Positions 1 through 14,000 of a stretch of DNA of 64,000 nucleotides are shown here, in pieces. Both the position numbers and the translations under genes were made by a program. Where the stretch lies: the NCBI RefSeq assembly GCF_008728515.1, contig NC_044978.1, positions 147,184,262 through 147,248,261 of the forward strand, given 5' to 3'. The DNA comes from Papio anubis (Eukaryota; Chordata; Mammalia; Primates; Cercopithecidae). Position 1 is the stretch's first letter; each line of letters begins with the position of its first letter. The notes under the pieces are model-generated. The model saw nothing but the letters and a program-made list of their open reading frames with translations, was not told where the DNA came from and searched no databases.

Positions 1-247
1 TGCAGTGGCGCGATCTCAGCTCACTGCAACCTCCGTCTCCCAGATTGAAGTTAATCTCCTGCCTCAGCCTGCTGAGTGGCTGGGACTGTGGTTGCGTGCC
101 ACTGTCCAGCTAATTTTTTGTATTTTTGCTAGAGTTGGGGTTTCACCATATTGGCCAGGCTGGTCTCAAACTCCTGACCTCAAGTGATCCGCCTGCCTTG
201 ACCTCCCAAAGTGCAGAGATTACAGGTGTGAGTCACCACGTCCGGCC
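1..247 (-). mobile_element. Alu, cut by the window start
   Basis: Antisense Alu from TGCAGTGGCGCGATCTCAGC to CCACGTCCGGCC. Its poly(T) head lies before base 1. Confidence 0.95.
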
Positions 248-249
248 TA

Positions 250-1263
250 GAACATGCTTTATCATTTTTTGAAATATGGACAGGCTGAGAATTTTACAAA
301 CCTTCAAGCTCTGGTCCCTTTCTGCTGAACAGTTTCTTCTGTAGTTCATCTCTTCCCTTTTGCATTTGACTACAAGCAGTCAGAAGGACTCAGGCTGCAT
401 CTTCAAGATTTTGCTTTGAGATCTCCTCAGCTAAATATGTGATTTCATCGTTCACAAGTTCCATCTTTTACAAAGCACTAGGACCCAACTTGGCCAAGTT
501 CTGTGCCACTTTATAGTAAGAATTGCCTTTCTTCCAATTTCCAATAATCTCTTTCTCATTTCCATGTAAAACCTCACCAGGCTGGCCTTTAACATTCATA
601 TTTATACCAGCATTCTGTTCATGATGATATATGCTCTGAGATGAAAGAGGCTTCTTCTCTAGCTCTTCTCTTTTCTTCATCAGCTCTCATTGTTATTACA
701 TCTAAAGTTCATATTTCTACCAGCAGTTCCTTCATGGCAGTCTAGGCTTTTTCTACATGCTAGAAGACATCTAGCCTCTACCCAATTCCAAAGTCACTTC
801 TGTATTTTAGGTTTTGTTTTTGTTTGTTTGTTTGTTTTTTTTTTTTACAGTAGTACTCCATTTCTTGGTACCAAAATCTGTATTATACAATCAGAGTTCT
901 GTAGAGAAACAGAAGCAATAGGATGCATGTGTGTATACATAGAGAGATTTATTACCAAGAATTGGTACCCTGATGTTTTAACTGGGAGTCCAAAGGCAGG
1001 AAGAAAGTATCCCAGAGATGTCCCAGCTCTAAGGCAGTCAGGCAGGAGGAATTCCCTCTCATTCAGGAGAGGATTAGCCTTTGTTCTTTTCAGACTTTCA
1101 GCTGATTGGATGAGACTTAATGCCATCAGGAAGGGCAATATGCTTTACTTAGTCTATTGATTTAAATATTAAGCTCATTCGAAAACATCCTTGCAGAAAC
1201 ACCCAATATGATGTTTGACCAAATATGTAGACATCTTGTGGTTCAGTCAGGTTCACACATAAA
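250..1263 (-). mobile_element. ERVL-MaLR relic: LTR plus part of internal region
   Basis: On the minus strand an MLT1-like LTR reads from about 1263 (GGTTAATTTTATGTGTGAAC) to about 880, followed by internal sequence starting at TTGGTACC and running to about 250. It is non-coding and decayed. A TTTG-rich stretch at 816-845 interrupts it. The open frames here are accidental. Confidence 0.7.
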
Positions 1264-1905
1264 ATTAACCTCAGCAGGTCACATTTCCTCTTTATTTGTA
1301 TGTTCTAGTTGTTTTGGATTATCTTGGACATTGTGAATGATACAGTGTAGGAACTTTGGATCCTGTTATATTCCTTCAAAGAGTGTTGATTATTTTGGTT
1401 TATCAGGCATTGATCTTGGTGTACTTAAGCTCTAAACTCTTGCCTACCCTGTAATGGGCAGCAGCTGAAATCTTTATTCAATTCTTTTAACCTTAGCTAA
1501 GCACTAGGAGTTGTTCCACATATGTATAATTCAGGAGATAGCCAGAGATTTGGGTAAAGTTTACAGGCAGAATTTGGGATTTCTTTCTGTGGCTTTCTCC
1601 TTTCCTTGATACCTTCTTCTCTTACTTTTGAGTTGTAGTTGATTCTAACTCTGTCCTTGATCCAGTGGTATATGTAAATTATAATTGCTCATTTGATCCA
1701 TTTTCTTGCAAGCTAGTTGATTGTTCTTATGTTTTTGAAGTTTTATTGTAATGGATAGGAATAGTTTCTATTTCTACCTTATAATTGATTATAATCAGTT
1801 TTTTCACTGTCTGACTTCTTGATGCTTTCTGAGAAAATTTGAATATGTTAGAAATGTGATGTTTAACTATAAAATATAAATAATACCTTTTGCATTGGTT
1901 TTATT
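1264..1905. other. Intron sequence with nothing recognised
   Basis: About 640 nt, AT-rich, no exon, RNA gene or clear repeat seen. It could be old L1, but I cannot place it. Confidence 0.5.
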
Positions 1906-1908
1906 TAG

Positions 1909-2205
1909 TATTTTTTTTTTTTTGAGATGGAGTTTCGCTCTTGTTCCCCAGACTGGTGTGCAATGGCGTGATCTTGGCTCACTGCAACCTCTGCCCCCCA
2001 GGTTCAAGCGATTCTCCTTCCTCAGCCTCCCGAGTAGCTGGGATTACAGGCATGCACCACCACACCTGTCTAATTTTGTATTTTTAGTCGAGACAGAGTT
2101 TCTCCATGTTGGTCAGGCTGGTCTTGAACTCCCAACCTCAGGTGATCCACCTGCCTTGGCCTCCCAAAGTGTTGGTTTTACAGGCATGAGCCACTACGCA
2201 TGGCC
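1909..2205 (-). mobile_element. Alu
   Basis: Full-length antisense Alu with poly(T) head and GCATGGCC end; inverted partner of the sense Alu at 2871 across exon 3. Confidence 0.96.
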
Positions 2206-2454
2206 GGTTTTATTTAGTTTCCTAAGGGGCATTGGCAGTGGTAGGCCACTAGCTTAGCATTTATTCCTGTTTCTGTCTTTTCATTTTCAGGAAGCACTTG
2301 CCTTGTAATATCTAATATCCTTTTATTCTTTGTTGTATACATAGGTTAGTGTTGAAAGTGGAGCTGAATAATGTTATAGTGTTTTCTGTAATTCTTTTTT
2401 TCCCATTGTGGTACAGTTACTGTCTGGCCTATTTTTAGCCAATAAGGGTATATT

Positions 2455-2660
2455 ACTGACAGTTTAGGCTGGAGAATTCTTTGTTGTGGAGGACTAGTCC
2501 TATGCATTGTAGGATGTTTAATAGCATCCCTGATCTACTTGTTAGATGACAGTAAACCTCCCTACCCCTATTTGTGACAAGTAAAAATGTTTCTAGACAT
2601 TGAAAAATGTCTTCTGGTGGGGGGCGGGTATGCAAAATTCCTCCTATTTAAAATGACTGA
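2455..2660 (-). mobile_element. MER20-like hAT-Charlie DNA transposon
   Basis: Minus strand shows the MER20 pattern: CATTTTTCAATGTCTAGAAACATTTTTACTTGTCACAAATAGG and CAATGCATAGGACTAG blocks. It ends about 75 nt before exon 3. Confidence 0.65.
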
Positions 2661-2734
2661 GCCCAAATCTAACGAGAAAAAAAGGATAGTTATATAGGCT
2701 TATTTATGTTCTAATTATACTGTGATGTTTATAG

Positions 2735-2810
2735 GTAAATAGCTCCCGTAAAGAGGATGACTTCAAACAGAAACAACCAAGCAAGAAAAAGAGGATCATC
2801 TATGATTCAG
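2735..2810 (+). CDS. RFC1: RFC1 exon 3
   Basis: 76 nt, acceptor TTATAG, donor GTAATA, ends in phase 1. Encodes VNSSRKEDDFKQKQ... up to RIIYDS, about residues 45-70, a lysine-rich segment with the basic cluster SKKKR that could serve as a nuclear localisation signal (inference). An antisense Alu lies upstream and a sense Alu downstream. Confidence 0.96.
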
Positions 2811-5800
2811 GTAATATTTCTTCTGTGGAGCTTTAAAGTTTTAAGGTTATTGTATATCCCTTAGCACAGCGATGGGTGTGGTGGCTCACGCCTGTAATCC
2901 CAGCACTTTGGGAGGCCAAGGCAGGCAGATGACTTGAGGTCGGGAGTTTGAGACCAGCCCGGCCAACATGGTGAAACCCCGTCTCTATTAGAAATACAAA
3001 AATTAGCTGGGTGTGGTGGCATGCGCCTGCAATCCCAGCTACTTGGGAGGCTGAGGTATGAGAATTGATTGAACCCTGGAGGCAGAAGTGGCAGTGAGCC
3101 AAGATCGCCACTGTACTCCAGTCAGGCTGACAAGAGTGAGACTTTGTCTCCAAAAAAAAAAAAAAAAAAGTAAATAAACTATGTTCTGAGACACATAGCT
3201 CTCTGAGGTATTAATAAGTGCTGTGAGAAGGGTGCTGTATGCTCAAGTGAAATTTCAAATAATTTTATTATAGAACTTATCAGAACCAAAATCTGTTTGT
3301 ATTAAAGATTCCTTCAGAAAGTGATAGAGTATGCAGCATTTGTCAAACTTAATTTGGATGTGATATGTGTTTTTATTTAATTTAATTAATTTATTTAGAG
3401 ACAGTCTTGCCCTGTTGCCCAGGTTGGAATGCAGTGGTGTGATCTTGGCTCACTGCAACCTCTGCCTCCCAGGTTCGAGCGATTCTTGTGCTTCGGACAC
3501 CGCAGTAGCTGGAACTACAGGCGTGCAGCACCATGTCTAGCTAATTTTTGTAATTTTAGTAGAGATGGGGTTTTACCATGTATCCCAGGCTGGTCTCGAA
3601 CTCCTGGCCTCAAGCAATTCACCTTCCTCGGCCTTTCAAAGTGTTGGGATTGCAGGCATAAGCCTCTGCATCTGGCCCTGTTATTTTTAAAAATACTTGT
3701 ATTAATTTCTTTTCCAGTTGAGGTTGTTGGAAGTTAAATTTGAAAAATAGTGCCTTAGAATACTGTTTTTAAAGCAAAAAATCTAAGATTTAATTTTTGT
3801 GCCTTATTGAAAGATCTGGCTTTTTTGGGTTGCATTTAAAAAGGAATAAACACAATTTAAAGGCTTTTCTTTGAATGTAATTTTAAAATAGGGAACAAAT
3901 TTTTTTGCATGCCTTTTATGATGCACAAAATGATGGTAAAATGATGATAGAATTCAGAAAGTTTCAGTTTTTGCTTTTGTGAAGAAGATCTGTCTCTTCT
4001 GTTTTATTTTTATGTGGTGTGAATTTTTTTTTTTTTTTTTTTTTTTGAGACGGAGTTTTGCTCTCTCACCAAGGCTGGAGTGCCGTGGCACGCTCTCTGC
4101 TCACTGCAACCTCTGCCTCCTGAGTTCAAGTGATTCTCCTGCATCAGCCTCCCAAGTAGCTGGGATTACAGGTGCCCACCACCATGCCTGGCTAATTTTT
4201 GTAGCTTTTAGTAGAAAAGGGATTTCACTATGTTGGCCAGGCTGGTCTTGAACTCCTGACCTCAGGTGATTTTGCCTGCCTCGGCCTTCCAAAGTGTTGG
4301 GATTACAGGCGTGAGCCACTGCATCCGGCCTTCTGGTGTGAATTCTTAAAATAAAAAATGTGCCTAAAGAAGCATTTATGGATTGTCAAGATTTTCACAG
4401 TACTATCAAAGGTTCTGAATTCTGAAAGTACTTAAGTGTTTACTGTGTGCCTTTTATTGCTCTGTATTGTAAAGAATTTGAAAGAAGTACGTGTTCTTCT
4501 TCCCCAGGAGTTTTGTTTGTTGGGAAACTGGAAATGTGTTTGATACAGTTTACTACAGTGTGACAGGATTTATAAATGCGTGGTGCAAGGGAAGAGGAAG
4601 GACATTAAAGTTTATGAAACATCTATTTTGTACCAGGCACTATGCCAGGTACTCACACTTTTTTCCTGACTTTTATTTAAGTGCCCTGGGAGATTAGGCT
4701 GTGGTAAACAGAATAATGGCCCCAAAAGATATCCACAGCCTAATTCTTAGAACCTGTGACTATATTAGGTTATATGGGAAAGGTAAGTAAAAGTTACAGA
4801 TGGTGTTAAGATGGCTAATCAGATGACCTTAAAAGTAGGGAGATTAGGTCAGGCGTGGTGGCTCTTGCCTGTAGTCCCAGCACTTTTGGAGGCTGAGGCG
4901 GGTGGATCACTTGAGGTCAGTCAGGAGGTCCAGACCAGCCTGGCCAACATAGTAAAACGCCGTCTCTACTAAAAATACAAAAATTAACTGGCGTGGTGGC
5001 ACGTGCCTGTAGTCCCAGCTGCTGAGGAGTCTGAGGCAGGAGAATCACTTGAACCCGGAAGGCAGAGGTTGCAGTGAGCTGAGATCACTCCACTGCACTC
5101 CAGCTTGGGCAACAGAGTGAGACTCTGTCTCAAAAAAGAAAAATAAAATAGGGACATTATGCTGGATTATCTGGGTGGGCTCAGTGTAGTCACAAGGAAT
5201 AGGGAGGCAGAAAAAGGGTTTCGAGAGTGAGATTAACTGTGGAGGAAGGTTAGAGGATCCAGGGAGATGGCAACATGAGGACTTCCGCTTGATGCTGCTG
5301 GCTTTGAAGATGGAGGAAGGGTCCTTGAGCCAGGAAATGCTGGCATCCACTAGAGATTGGAAAAGGCAAATAAAATTCTTTCTTAGAGTATCCAGAAAGG
5401 AACATAGCCCTACTGGTACCTTGACTGGGCCAATGAGACCCATATTTACCGTCTGTCTAACCTCCAAAACTGGAAGATAATAAATTTAGTGGCTTAGTTG
5501 TTTCAAGCCACTAAGTTTGTGGCCATTTATTATAGCTGGAATAGGAAACTAATACATAGTCTTAACACTGAGTAAAAGTAACCTGTGAGAATTCACAGAA
5601 GACATGTGCCTTGAAAAAGACCTTGAGGAATTGGTTCACCATGACTACTTTAAAAATGCACTGTATTATAATAGTTCTTTTCCAAGTTTCATTTTATTTT
5701 TCTCTCACATACAGATTCAGAGTCAGAGGAGACGTTGCAGGTAAAAAATGCCAAAAAGCAACCAGAAAAACCGCCAGTATCTTCTAAACCTGGTAAAATT

Positions 5801-8800
5801 TCACGGCAGGATCCTGTTACATGCATTTCAGAAACAGGTAAGGTTGCATTGTGTGTTATGTTCTTGAGTTTTTTGTTGGTGTCTAAATGTACCTCCTTCA
5901 CTTTGAATGGAATTTCTACTGCCTTTTTGCTTTGTTGAGTTATATTTATCAGGGAAGGCTGGGATCATCTTTGGCATTTCCTGTGGATTAAGGACCAATT
6001 ACAGGGAAATTGGCTCTTGGAATTTTTTTTAAGTGCTCGTACTGAATCATATAAATTGAAGCTTAATCTTGAATCACATATTAAAATAGTATTGGGTTGT
6101 TTTAGAACTACTTTTTTAATGTAAGCTTTTTATCCGGCAGGCCAAAGTCAATAATCTAAGTGTAGAGTGATTACTCACATTTGTGATTTATTATTTAGCA
6201 CTGATGTTGAATTCCTTGTATTCTCTGGTGACACTGAAAATTAAAGTATTGGGTTTTTTTTTTTGAGACGGATCTCACGCTGTCGCTTCAGGCTGGAGTG
6301 CAGTGGCCGGATCTCAGCTCACTGCAAGCTCCGCTTCCCAGGTTCACTTCTATTCTCCTGCCTCAGCTCCTGCATGGACTTGCATGCCATCCCCCGCTAT
6401 TTTTGTATTTTTAGTAGAGACGGGTTTCACCGTGTTAACTTGTGATGGTCTCGATCTCCTGACCTCGTGATCCGCCCATCTCGGCCTCCCAAAGTGCTGG
6501 GATTACAGGCTTGAGCCACCGCGCCCGGCCAAGTATTGGGTTTTTTAAAGAAGATTGTTTTGTACTTAAATTTAGTTCTGTTAGGTCTGTTTTAAGAGTA
6601 ATCAAAGTGCAAAGGACATTTATAAATAATTATGTGCTAATCTGAAATATTTTGTTGTGTAAATAATTGTTTCATGAATACTGTTCTTTTATGTAAGGAT
6701 CCCAGAGTTATATTGTCATCCTAGAAGAAAAGCTCAGATAAGTTAGTGAAGTCATTTTGATTGTAACATTGTTAACCCTTGGAGGAGACCATAACCGGAA
6801 TAATACGGGATGATGTACATGAAAGGGCCAGACCCAGTGCCTGACACATTGAGTAGGCAGTCCAAAGGAAAAAATAAAAAGAAAAACCAAGTCCATAGGT
6901 GAACTTTGTAAGTTATGTGAAACATTTGCTGATGAAATTGTTCAAAATATTAAAGACAAAGTGTAAGTGATGTGAGCATATTTTTTGGGAAATTTTTCCT
7001 AAACTGAGACGTTTCTTTGTTATGGTCAGGTGACTGACTCTTAACTTTCTCGTGCTGTTGCTAAATATCTGCTCAGGCACATTGTGTAAACGAACCCTTA
7101 AATTGAGAGGCTCTCCTCTTAGCTCTGGCTACCTTTGTGAAGTTTTGAACATGTGGGAGGGGAGAGTAAGAACAGTATGGTGATAGGTTTATTATGTAAC
7201 TGAAGGTGGTGTGATTAGGCTTTCCAGTGACACCCTGAAAAACGTCAAAGTTAGTGTGCAGCCGGCCATGGCCTTCAACTGTGGATCAAGGCTGTTGTTA
7301 TCTGGTGATTTTAAGTAAACAAAAAGGTCAGATAATTTAAGTTCTGATCACAGTTTCTTTCACATTGGACTGTTTATTTCAGACAAGCAATTTTTTTCTT
7401 TCTGTATCTAGTCATCCATTAAGATGAGCAATATTTGAATGTTACTTTCTGAAGAGATGTCCAGCTTTTTATCTGAAAACTTTTTATGAACATTAGGCAG
7501 TGTTCGTGTCGTTTGCTGGTAGCATATACATGTGAAAGTAAACATTGTCCTCTTGTTTTAGCTAAAAATCTTGGGGTATGATGTACCTATCTAAGGTGGT
7601 GTTCAGTATTGTGCATTATTCTATTTTTTTCTTAGAATTGAGATGTAGGGAAGAAGCTTGCTTTATTATTGCCTGTTTTATCTTTTCATACTTTATTGTT
7701 TGAAATGATAGGTGAATGGGAGGAAGATAAGCCTTTTCCTTCATACAAGAGAATGAGACTATTAAAAAAAGTCCATAATAAGATTGGCATAATAAAATCA
7801 CAAATATATGAGTTTCAAAAAAGAGAAGTAACAGCTTTTTCAAATTAATATTCTACTGGAAAATCCTTGACCTTAAAGTAATACTTTCGTTACTCTTTAC
7901 TTTAGACTAGAACCATACTTTTCAATATTGGGTCATAAATATTTTTGTTTTATATTACCAGTATAAGGTTAAATAAAATATGTGTGTGTGTGTAATAGAA
8001 TTGGGCATTACCTCATTCCATAAAATAGAATGAGTATTCCCAATATTTGTGTAATAGTTTAAAAGTAAAAATTCTAATCTAAAACTGTATTGTTTATCTA
8101 GAGATTGGAGCTTCTTGTGGAAAAGTATCATATGACATGATTCAGTTTAAAAAAACCTGTTAATTCCAAAAGATAGGATTTTTTTTTCATTATTGCGTAC
8201 TATCTTTTCTTATGTTCTGTATTCTGATTTTAAAAACAACTTTTGGTTCTATTGGCATTTTTCTTGTGGCATAGCATGTGTACTGTTTAAAAGCATGGCC
8301 TTGGTTAAATCTTTACTTAACTTTCCTTGTGTTTTAGTTTACTTCTATGTAAAATGGAGACATCACTAGTACCTGCATCAGCAGCCTTTTGTGATAGTCA
8401 AATGAGATAATTCTTGAAAAGCATTTAAAATAGGGTCTGACTTAGGATCTAAAATAGTAAATGCTCAATAAGTATTAATTGTTATTCTTATGTTTTGACT
8501 CTATTATAAGCCTACATCTGCCTTTAAAGACATTTTGTATTTGTTTACTTACTTAGGGCTTTCTATTGATTTTGTAATTGAGCTTTAGAAATTTGGGAAT
8601 GATATTTGGCTCACTTATGTTATGGATTTGTGTCATCCATTATGGGAACTACTAGTTATTTGTGGCTGTGGAGCACTTGAAATGTACTTAGTCTGAATTG
8701 AGAATGCTGTAAATGTGAAATACACACAGATTTCACACAGCAAAGGAAACAGTCAACAAAATGAAATGACAACCTACAGATTGGGACAAAATTTGCAAAT

Positions 8801-10980
8801 CATATATCTGATAAGAGGTTGATATCTAAAATGTGTGAATAATTCATACAATTCAATAGAAAAACAGTCAAATTTAAAAATGGGTAAAGGACCTGAAGAG
8901 ACATTTCTCCAAAGAATGCGTAAAAGTGGCCAACAGGTATATGAAAAAGTGTTTAATATCATTAATCCTTAGGGAAATGCAAATCAAAACCAGTATGCAA
9001 TAACACCTCACTCGTTAGGATGGCTATCATTAAAGAATAAAGGGATAACAAATGTTATTCACAGTGTGCAGAAAAGGGAACCTGTACACCATTGGTGGTA
9101 ATGTAGATTGGTGCAGCCATTATGGAAAACAGCATGGAGGAGCCCAATGGAATTAAAAATAAAACCGCCATATGACCCAGCAGTCTCTCTTCTGGGCATA
9201 TACCTAAAGGAAATGAAATCACCACCTCAGAAAGTTATCTGCACTCCCATATTCATTGCAGCATTATGCACAAAGCCAAGATACGGAAACAACCTAAGTG
9301 TCAGACGGTGGATGGATGAAGGAATTGTGGTATATGTAATCATGGAATATTATTTGGCTTAAAAAAAAAGGAGGTTCTGTCATTTGCCACAGCATGTATG
9401 AACCCGGCAGACATTATGTTAAGTGAAATGTCAGGCACAGAAGGAAGAATATTGCGTGATCTCACTTATAATGCAAACTCTTAAAAAAAAGTCAATAGCG
9501 AATGCAACAGTGGTTGCGGGGGTTGAGGAGGACATGGGGAGATATTGATTAGAGGTTACAAAGTAGCAGATACATGGGATGAACAAGTCCAGAGATCTAA
9601 TGTATAACATGAGGACTATAGTTAATAAAGTTGTACTGTATTTGGGATTCCTGCTAAATTAGTACATTTTAGTTGCTCTTGCCACAAAAATAAAATGAGT
9701 AACTATGTGAGATGATGGATATGTTAATTTGCTTCACTCTAGTATTTATTTTACTATCTATATATCCCCTAATATCATGTTGTATACTTTAGATATATAC
9801 AATAAAATTTATTTTAAAAACACAGATTTCAAAGACTTCCTACACAAAAAAGGTAAACTACCTTGTTAATTTTTTGTTATTGATCCCATTTTGAAATGCT
9901 AATAATTTGGATCTATTGGGTTAGATAAAATATATGGTTAAAATTAATTTCACTTCTTTCTTTCTACTTTTAAAAATGTGGCTATGAGAAAATTTGAAAT
10001 TTTATATGTGGCTTGTATTTTATTTCTGTTGCATAGTGCTTTATAAGCAATGAAAAACAGATTTAGGAAAAATGTAGGTTTCAAGTATTTTTGCTTATAT
10101 TATTATACAGCTAGCTTTTTAGATTATTGTTATACAGATTTTTAGGCTTTCCATTTTGCTCCATGAGAAATATTTTTCATCATCACTTTGATTAGCTCTG
10201 TCTTCTACTAGGATTTATTGATTTTTAAAAACTAATTTAACCACATTAATTTCCCAAGTTACAGGAAAAGGAAAGAACTGCTTATAAATATCTTTATAGC
10301 CAACTATTGACTCTAGTAAAATGTTCTTCAAGGTTAGTAAAAACCCAAATACTTGTTGTACTGGGTAAATATATTTACTTTTAGCTGTTTAATGAAGTGA
10401 GAGACCTTGAGTCTTGTTTGGCGAAGATTGACCTTTTATTATGGTTTCATCAGGGCCTGCTGTTTGATCGAAAATGGTGGGGGTTTTTCCTGCCTTGAAT
10501 TGTTTGACTGGTAATTTTAATTGTGCACATAATTCCGGAGGCAGTTAGTACTCCTGAAGTTATAATTATTTGAGGAGTGTTAAATGGGAAAAAAATTGGT
10601 GATGTTGTGTTCTCTAGGTTACAGGTTACCATGTAATAACAGTGACTTGTGACTTTGGAAAATAGTAGCAGAAAATATTCTTGGCGATGTGTGTAACATT
10701 CTCTTTGCTAACTTTTAGAGACATATAGTTTTGTGCATGGGACAAATAGGTATAGATTCTGTATATGATAGAGAGCTTCTCTTAGATGTTTTCAGGGAAA
10801 CCTAGAGTGATAAGGGTAGAAAATTTCCTTCAAGTAAGTATTATATTTTTTTGATTATACTTGTTCAAAAATTAATAATACTTTGTACATTAAAATTCTG
10901 TATAAAGGAAACTAAATTTAGAATTTTTGAAGATGAGGTATTTAAATTAATATTATTTTAAATTACCTAAGTAAATGTTC

Positions 10981-11015
<35 letters not shown>

Positions 11016-14000
11016 TTGAGTAGCATCTTTTTTTTTTTTTTTTTTTTTTGAGACGGAGTCTCGCTGTGTCTCCCAGGCTGGAGTGCAGTGGCGTGATCTC
11101 GGCTCACTGCAAGCTCCGCCTCCCGGGTTCACGCCATTCTCCCGCCTCAGCCTCCCAAGTAGCTGAGACTACAGGCGCCCGCCACCACACCCGGCTAGTT
11201 TTTTGTATTTTTAGTAGAGACGGGGTTTCACCATGTTAGCCAGGATAGTCTCGATCTCCTGACCTCGTGATCCACCCGCCTTGGCCTCCCAAAGTGCTGG
11301 GATTACAGGCTTGAGCCACCGCGCCCGGCCGAGTAGCATCTTACTGTAAAATTTCTACAGCTTGCTTTTTCTTTTTTTTTCTTTTTTTTTGAGATGGAGT
11401 TTCGCTCTTGTTAGGATCTTGGCTCACCGCAACCTCTGCCTCCCAGGTTCAAGTGCATCTCCTACCTCAACCTCCTGAGTAGCTGAGATCACAGGCATGC
11501 ACCGCCATGCCCGGCTAATGTTGTATTTTTAGTAGAGACGAGCTTTCTCCATGTTGGTCAGGCTGGTCTCGAACTCCCGACCTCAGGTGATCCACCTGCC
11601 TCAGCCTCCCAAAGTGCTGGGATTACAGGTGTGAGCCACTGCGCCTGGTCTACAGCTTGCTTTTTCATAACTTAATGCCTTAACCCTCCCTTCTCCCTTC
11701 CCTCCCAGTAGAAGAATTGAGTAGATCTTTGGATGTCTCTCGTACACTTAATTTTTTAATGTCATCTAGTTTTATATCTTCTACAAATTTGATAGATTTA
11801 TCTTTGTGTTTCTTCCTGAATCATTATTAAAATTGTTTAGCATTAAGGGACAAAGTTTTTTTCAAAATTTGCTTTGAATCATCAGCACCCTGGATATAGC
11901 TGTTTAGTTTCTTATGTATAGCTGTCTAATTACTTATGAATCTTAGTAATGACTATTATTTTGTATTTCTCTATCTTGCCATAAATCAGTGTTTCTCAAC
12001 CAAGGGTGATATTGCCTTCTGAGGGACCTTTGGCAATATCTGGAGACAGTTTTGGTTGTCACAACTGGGGGATGCTACAGCATGTAATTGGCAGAGGCCA
12101 GGTATGCCACTAAGCATCCCACAATGCACAGGACAGAGAGTTACTTGGCTTAAAATGTCAATAACGTGGAGGTTAGAAACCCTGCCTCTTATCAGAAGAG
12201 AATTTGGTAGATACTTTGTTTAAGTCCAGATATCGTTTTTAGTATTCATTTCACCTACTAGTCTGATAACTCACAGAGGAAATGAAGGCTTAGGGCTTAG
12301 TTTATGCTCAGTGAGACCTTGTCTACTTCAGTTGAGTGCCATTATGTTGCTCCTGACCTGTTCATGATGTTACTGCATAGCATTGTCACTAAATCTGTAA
12401 TCTTCTGTAGTTCTGTGGTTGTGGATCTGCCTTTCTATTTTTTTGACAATTAGGACTTCATTTCTTTAATCTTCAGGGATTTCTATTTTATGTGATGATT
12501 CAAAGGTCACTGATAGTGCTTTAGCAATTTTATCTGCAAATGCACATATTTATGAGAGCTAGATGCTTTCTTATAATCTTTTTTGCTAATTTGTTCTTCA
12601 ATTCTCTTTTATTAATGTGTATTACGAGACCTGAAAAAAATTAAGTGGCATATGGAGAGGAAGGAGATTTGAAAAGGGCACAGTAAATAATGAGACACTA
12701 AAATATTGAGGTTCTGAAGCATCTCTGAAAATGAACAGACTGTTCTGGTGACACGTACTTTGCTGTCAGGCACTTGTGAAATTATGAGGGACATAGAACT
12801 GTATTCCAGAATGCCAAGGAAGTAGGATTATGTTATGAAAATATCATTAAGTACTAATAATATACAATACAATATATAATAATAAAATAATATACAAAGT
12901 GACTTATATTTGGCTTTGATACTAAGACCAGCACTGTTCTCTCCTCTTGTGTGGGGAAGATGTATGTGAATGGCATTGGGGAAATTGCATTGCAGAATCA
13001 CTCCCTTAGCTCTGTGGCCAGGCAGGTTTCCTTCTATTGCCCGTTTTATGCCTTAGAATTGTAAGAAGCTTTGGGTAATGGATCTGTGGCAACTACCCAG
13101 GCCTTTCCCCCACTTTTTCTTATTCAGGCATTTCAGTGGACTCGGTACCCGTGTGGTGGATAACATCACATTGCAAGCCAGTACTTTTTTCTCTTATTTA
13201 TTATTACTCAGCTACCTCACTAGACTCCATGAATTATAAAATAAGGTTTATTTTAAAAATATAACTGACTCTATTTGATTCTAAGAGGATTCATTTGTAG
13301 TGAATCATGAGATCTCTGGTTTCTTGATTGAAGATGAGCAATCTTAGAAGTTTTATTTTATGCCGATATGTATAGAATGTCTGATTTACCATATAAATGG
13401 GCAAAAGTGGTATGTTTAGTTTCTCTTCCATCCACTTAATTTAACCAATATTTATTGAAGGCTTGGCTCGTATATGAACCTTTTTCTGTCTCTAAAACCA
13501 AAATGATGGTTTAGATTTTTGACTCATGGAAATATTGAAAAGAAGCTTTATAGAAAAAGAGTTTGAACAGTTTGATTCATTTTTTAGTTTTTGACTTGTT
13601 GCTAAATAAATTATTTTTAGTCCCTGTAACTGGATCTCTTCATTAATTTGCTTTTTGTGTATTCTAGACCAAAGAAAAGAAAATCACAGAATTAGAATTC
13701 AGAGATCTGTTTGGAAAGGCCAGATTCTCAGCAGTATGAATTCCAGAATTAGATTTTTTTCCTTCTTGCCTTATAAATAGATTTTTATATGGACCCCCAC
13801 ATTTTTTATTTCTCTTTTGTTATTCTTCTAAATAAATGAATGTATCTAACTCAGAATGTCAAAGCAATCTTCTCTCCCACGCAGTTCCTCTGCTGTGTGT
13901 AGGATAATATGATAATGCTAGTTTGCTTGGTTGTTGGTACCGCATTTGAGGTTATGTTGCCTATAAATACAAATAAATGGTGTTTTTACAAGAAGACAGA

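Noticed and set aside
690..1160. 156-codon + frame and its minus-strand partner
   Set aside because: Lies in the MaLR LTR and internal relic; no protein family seen.
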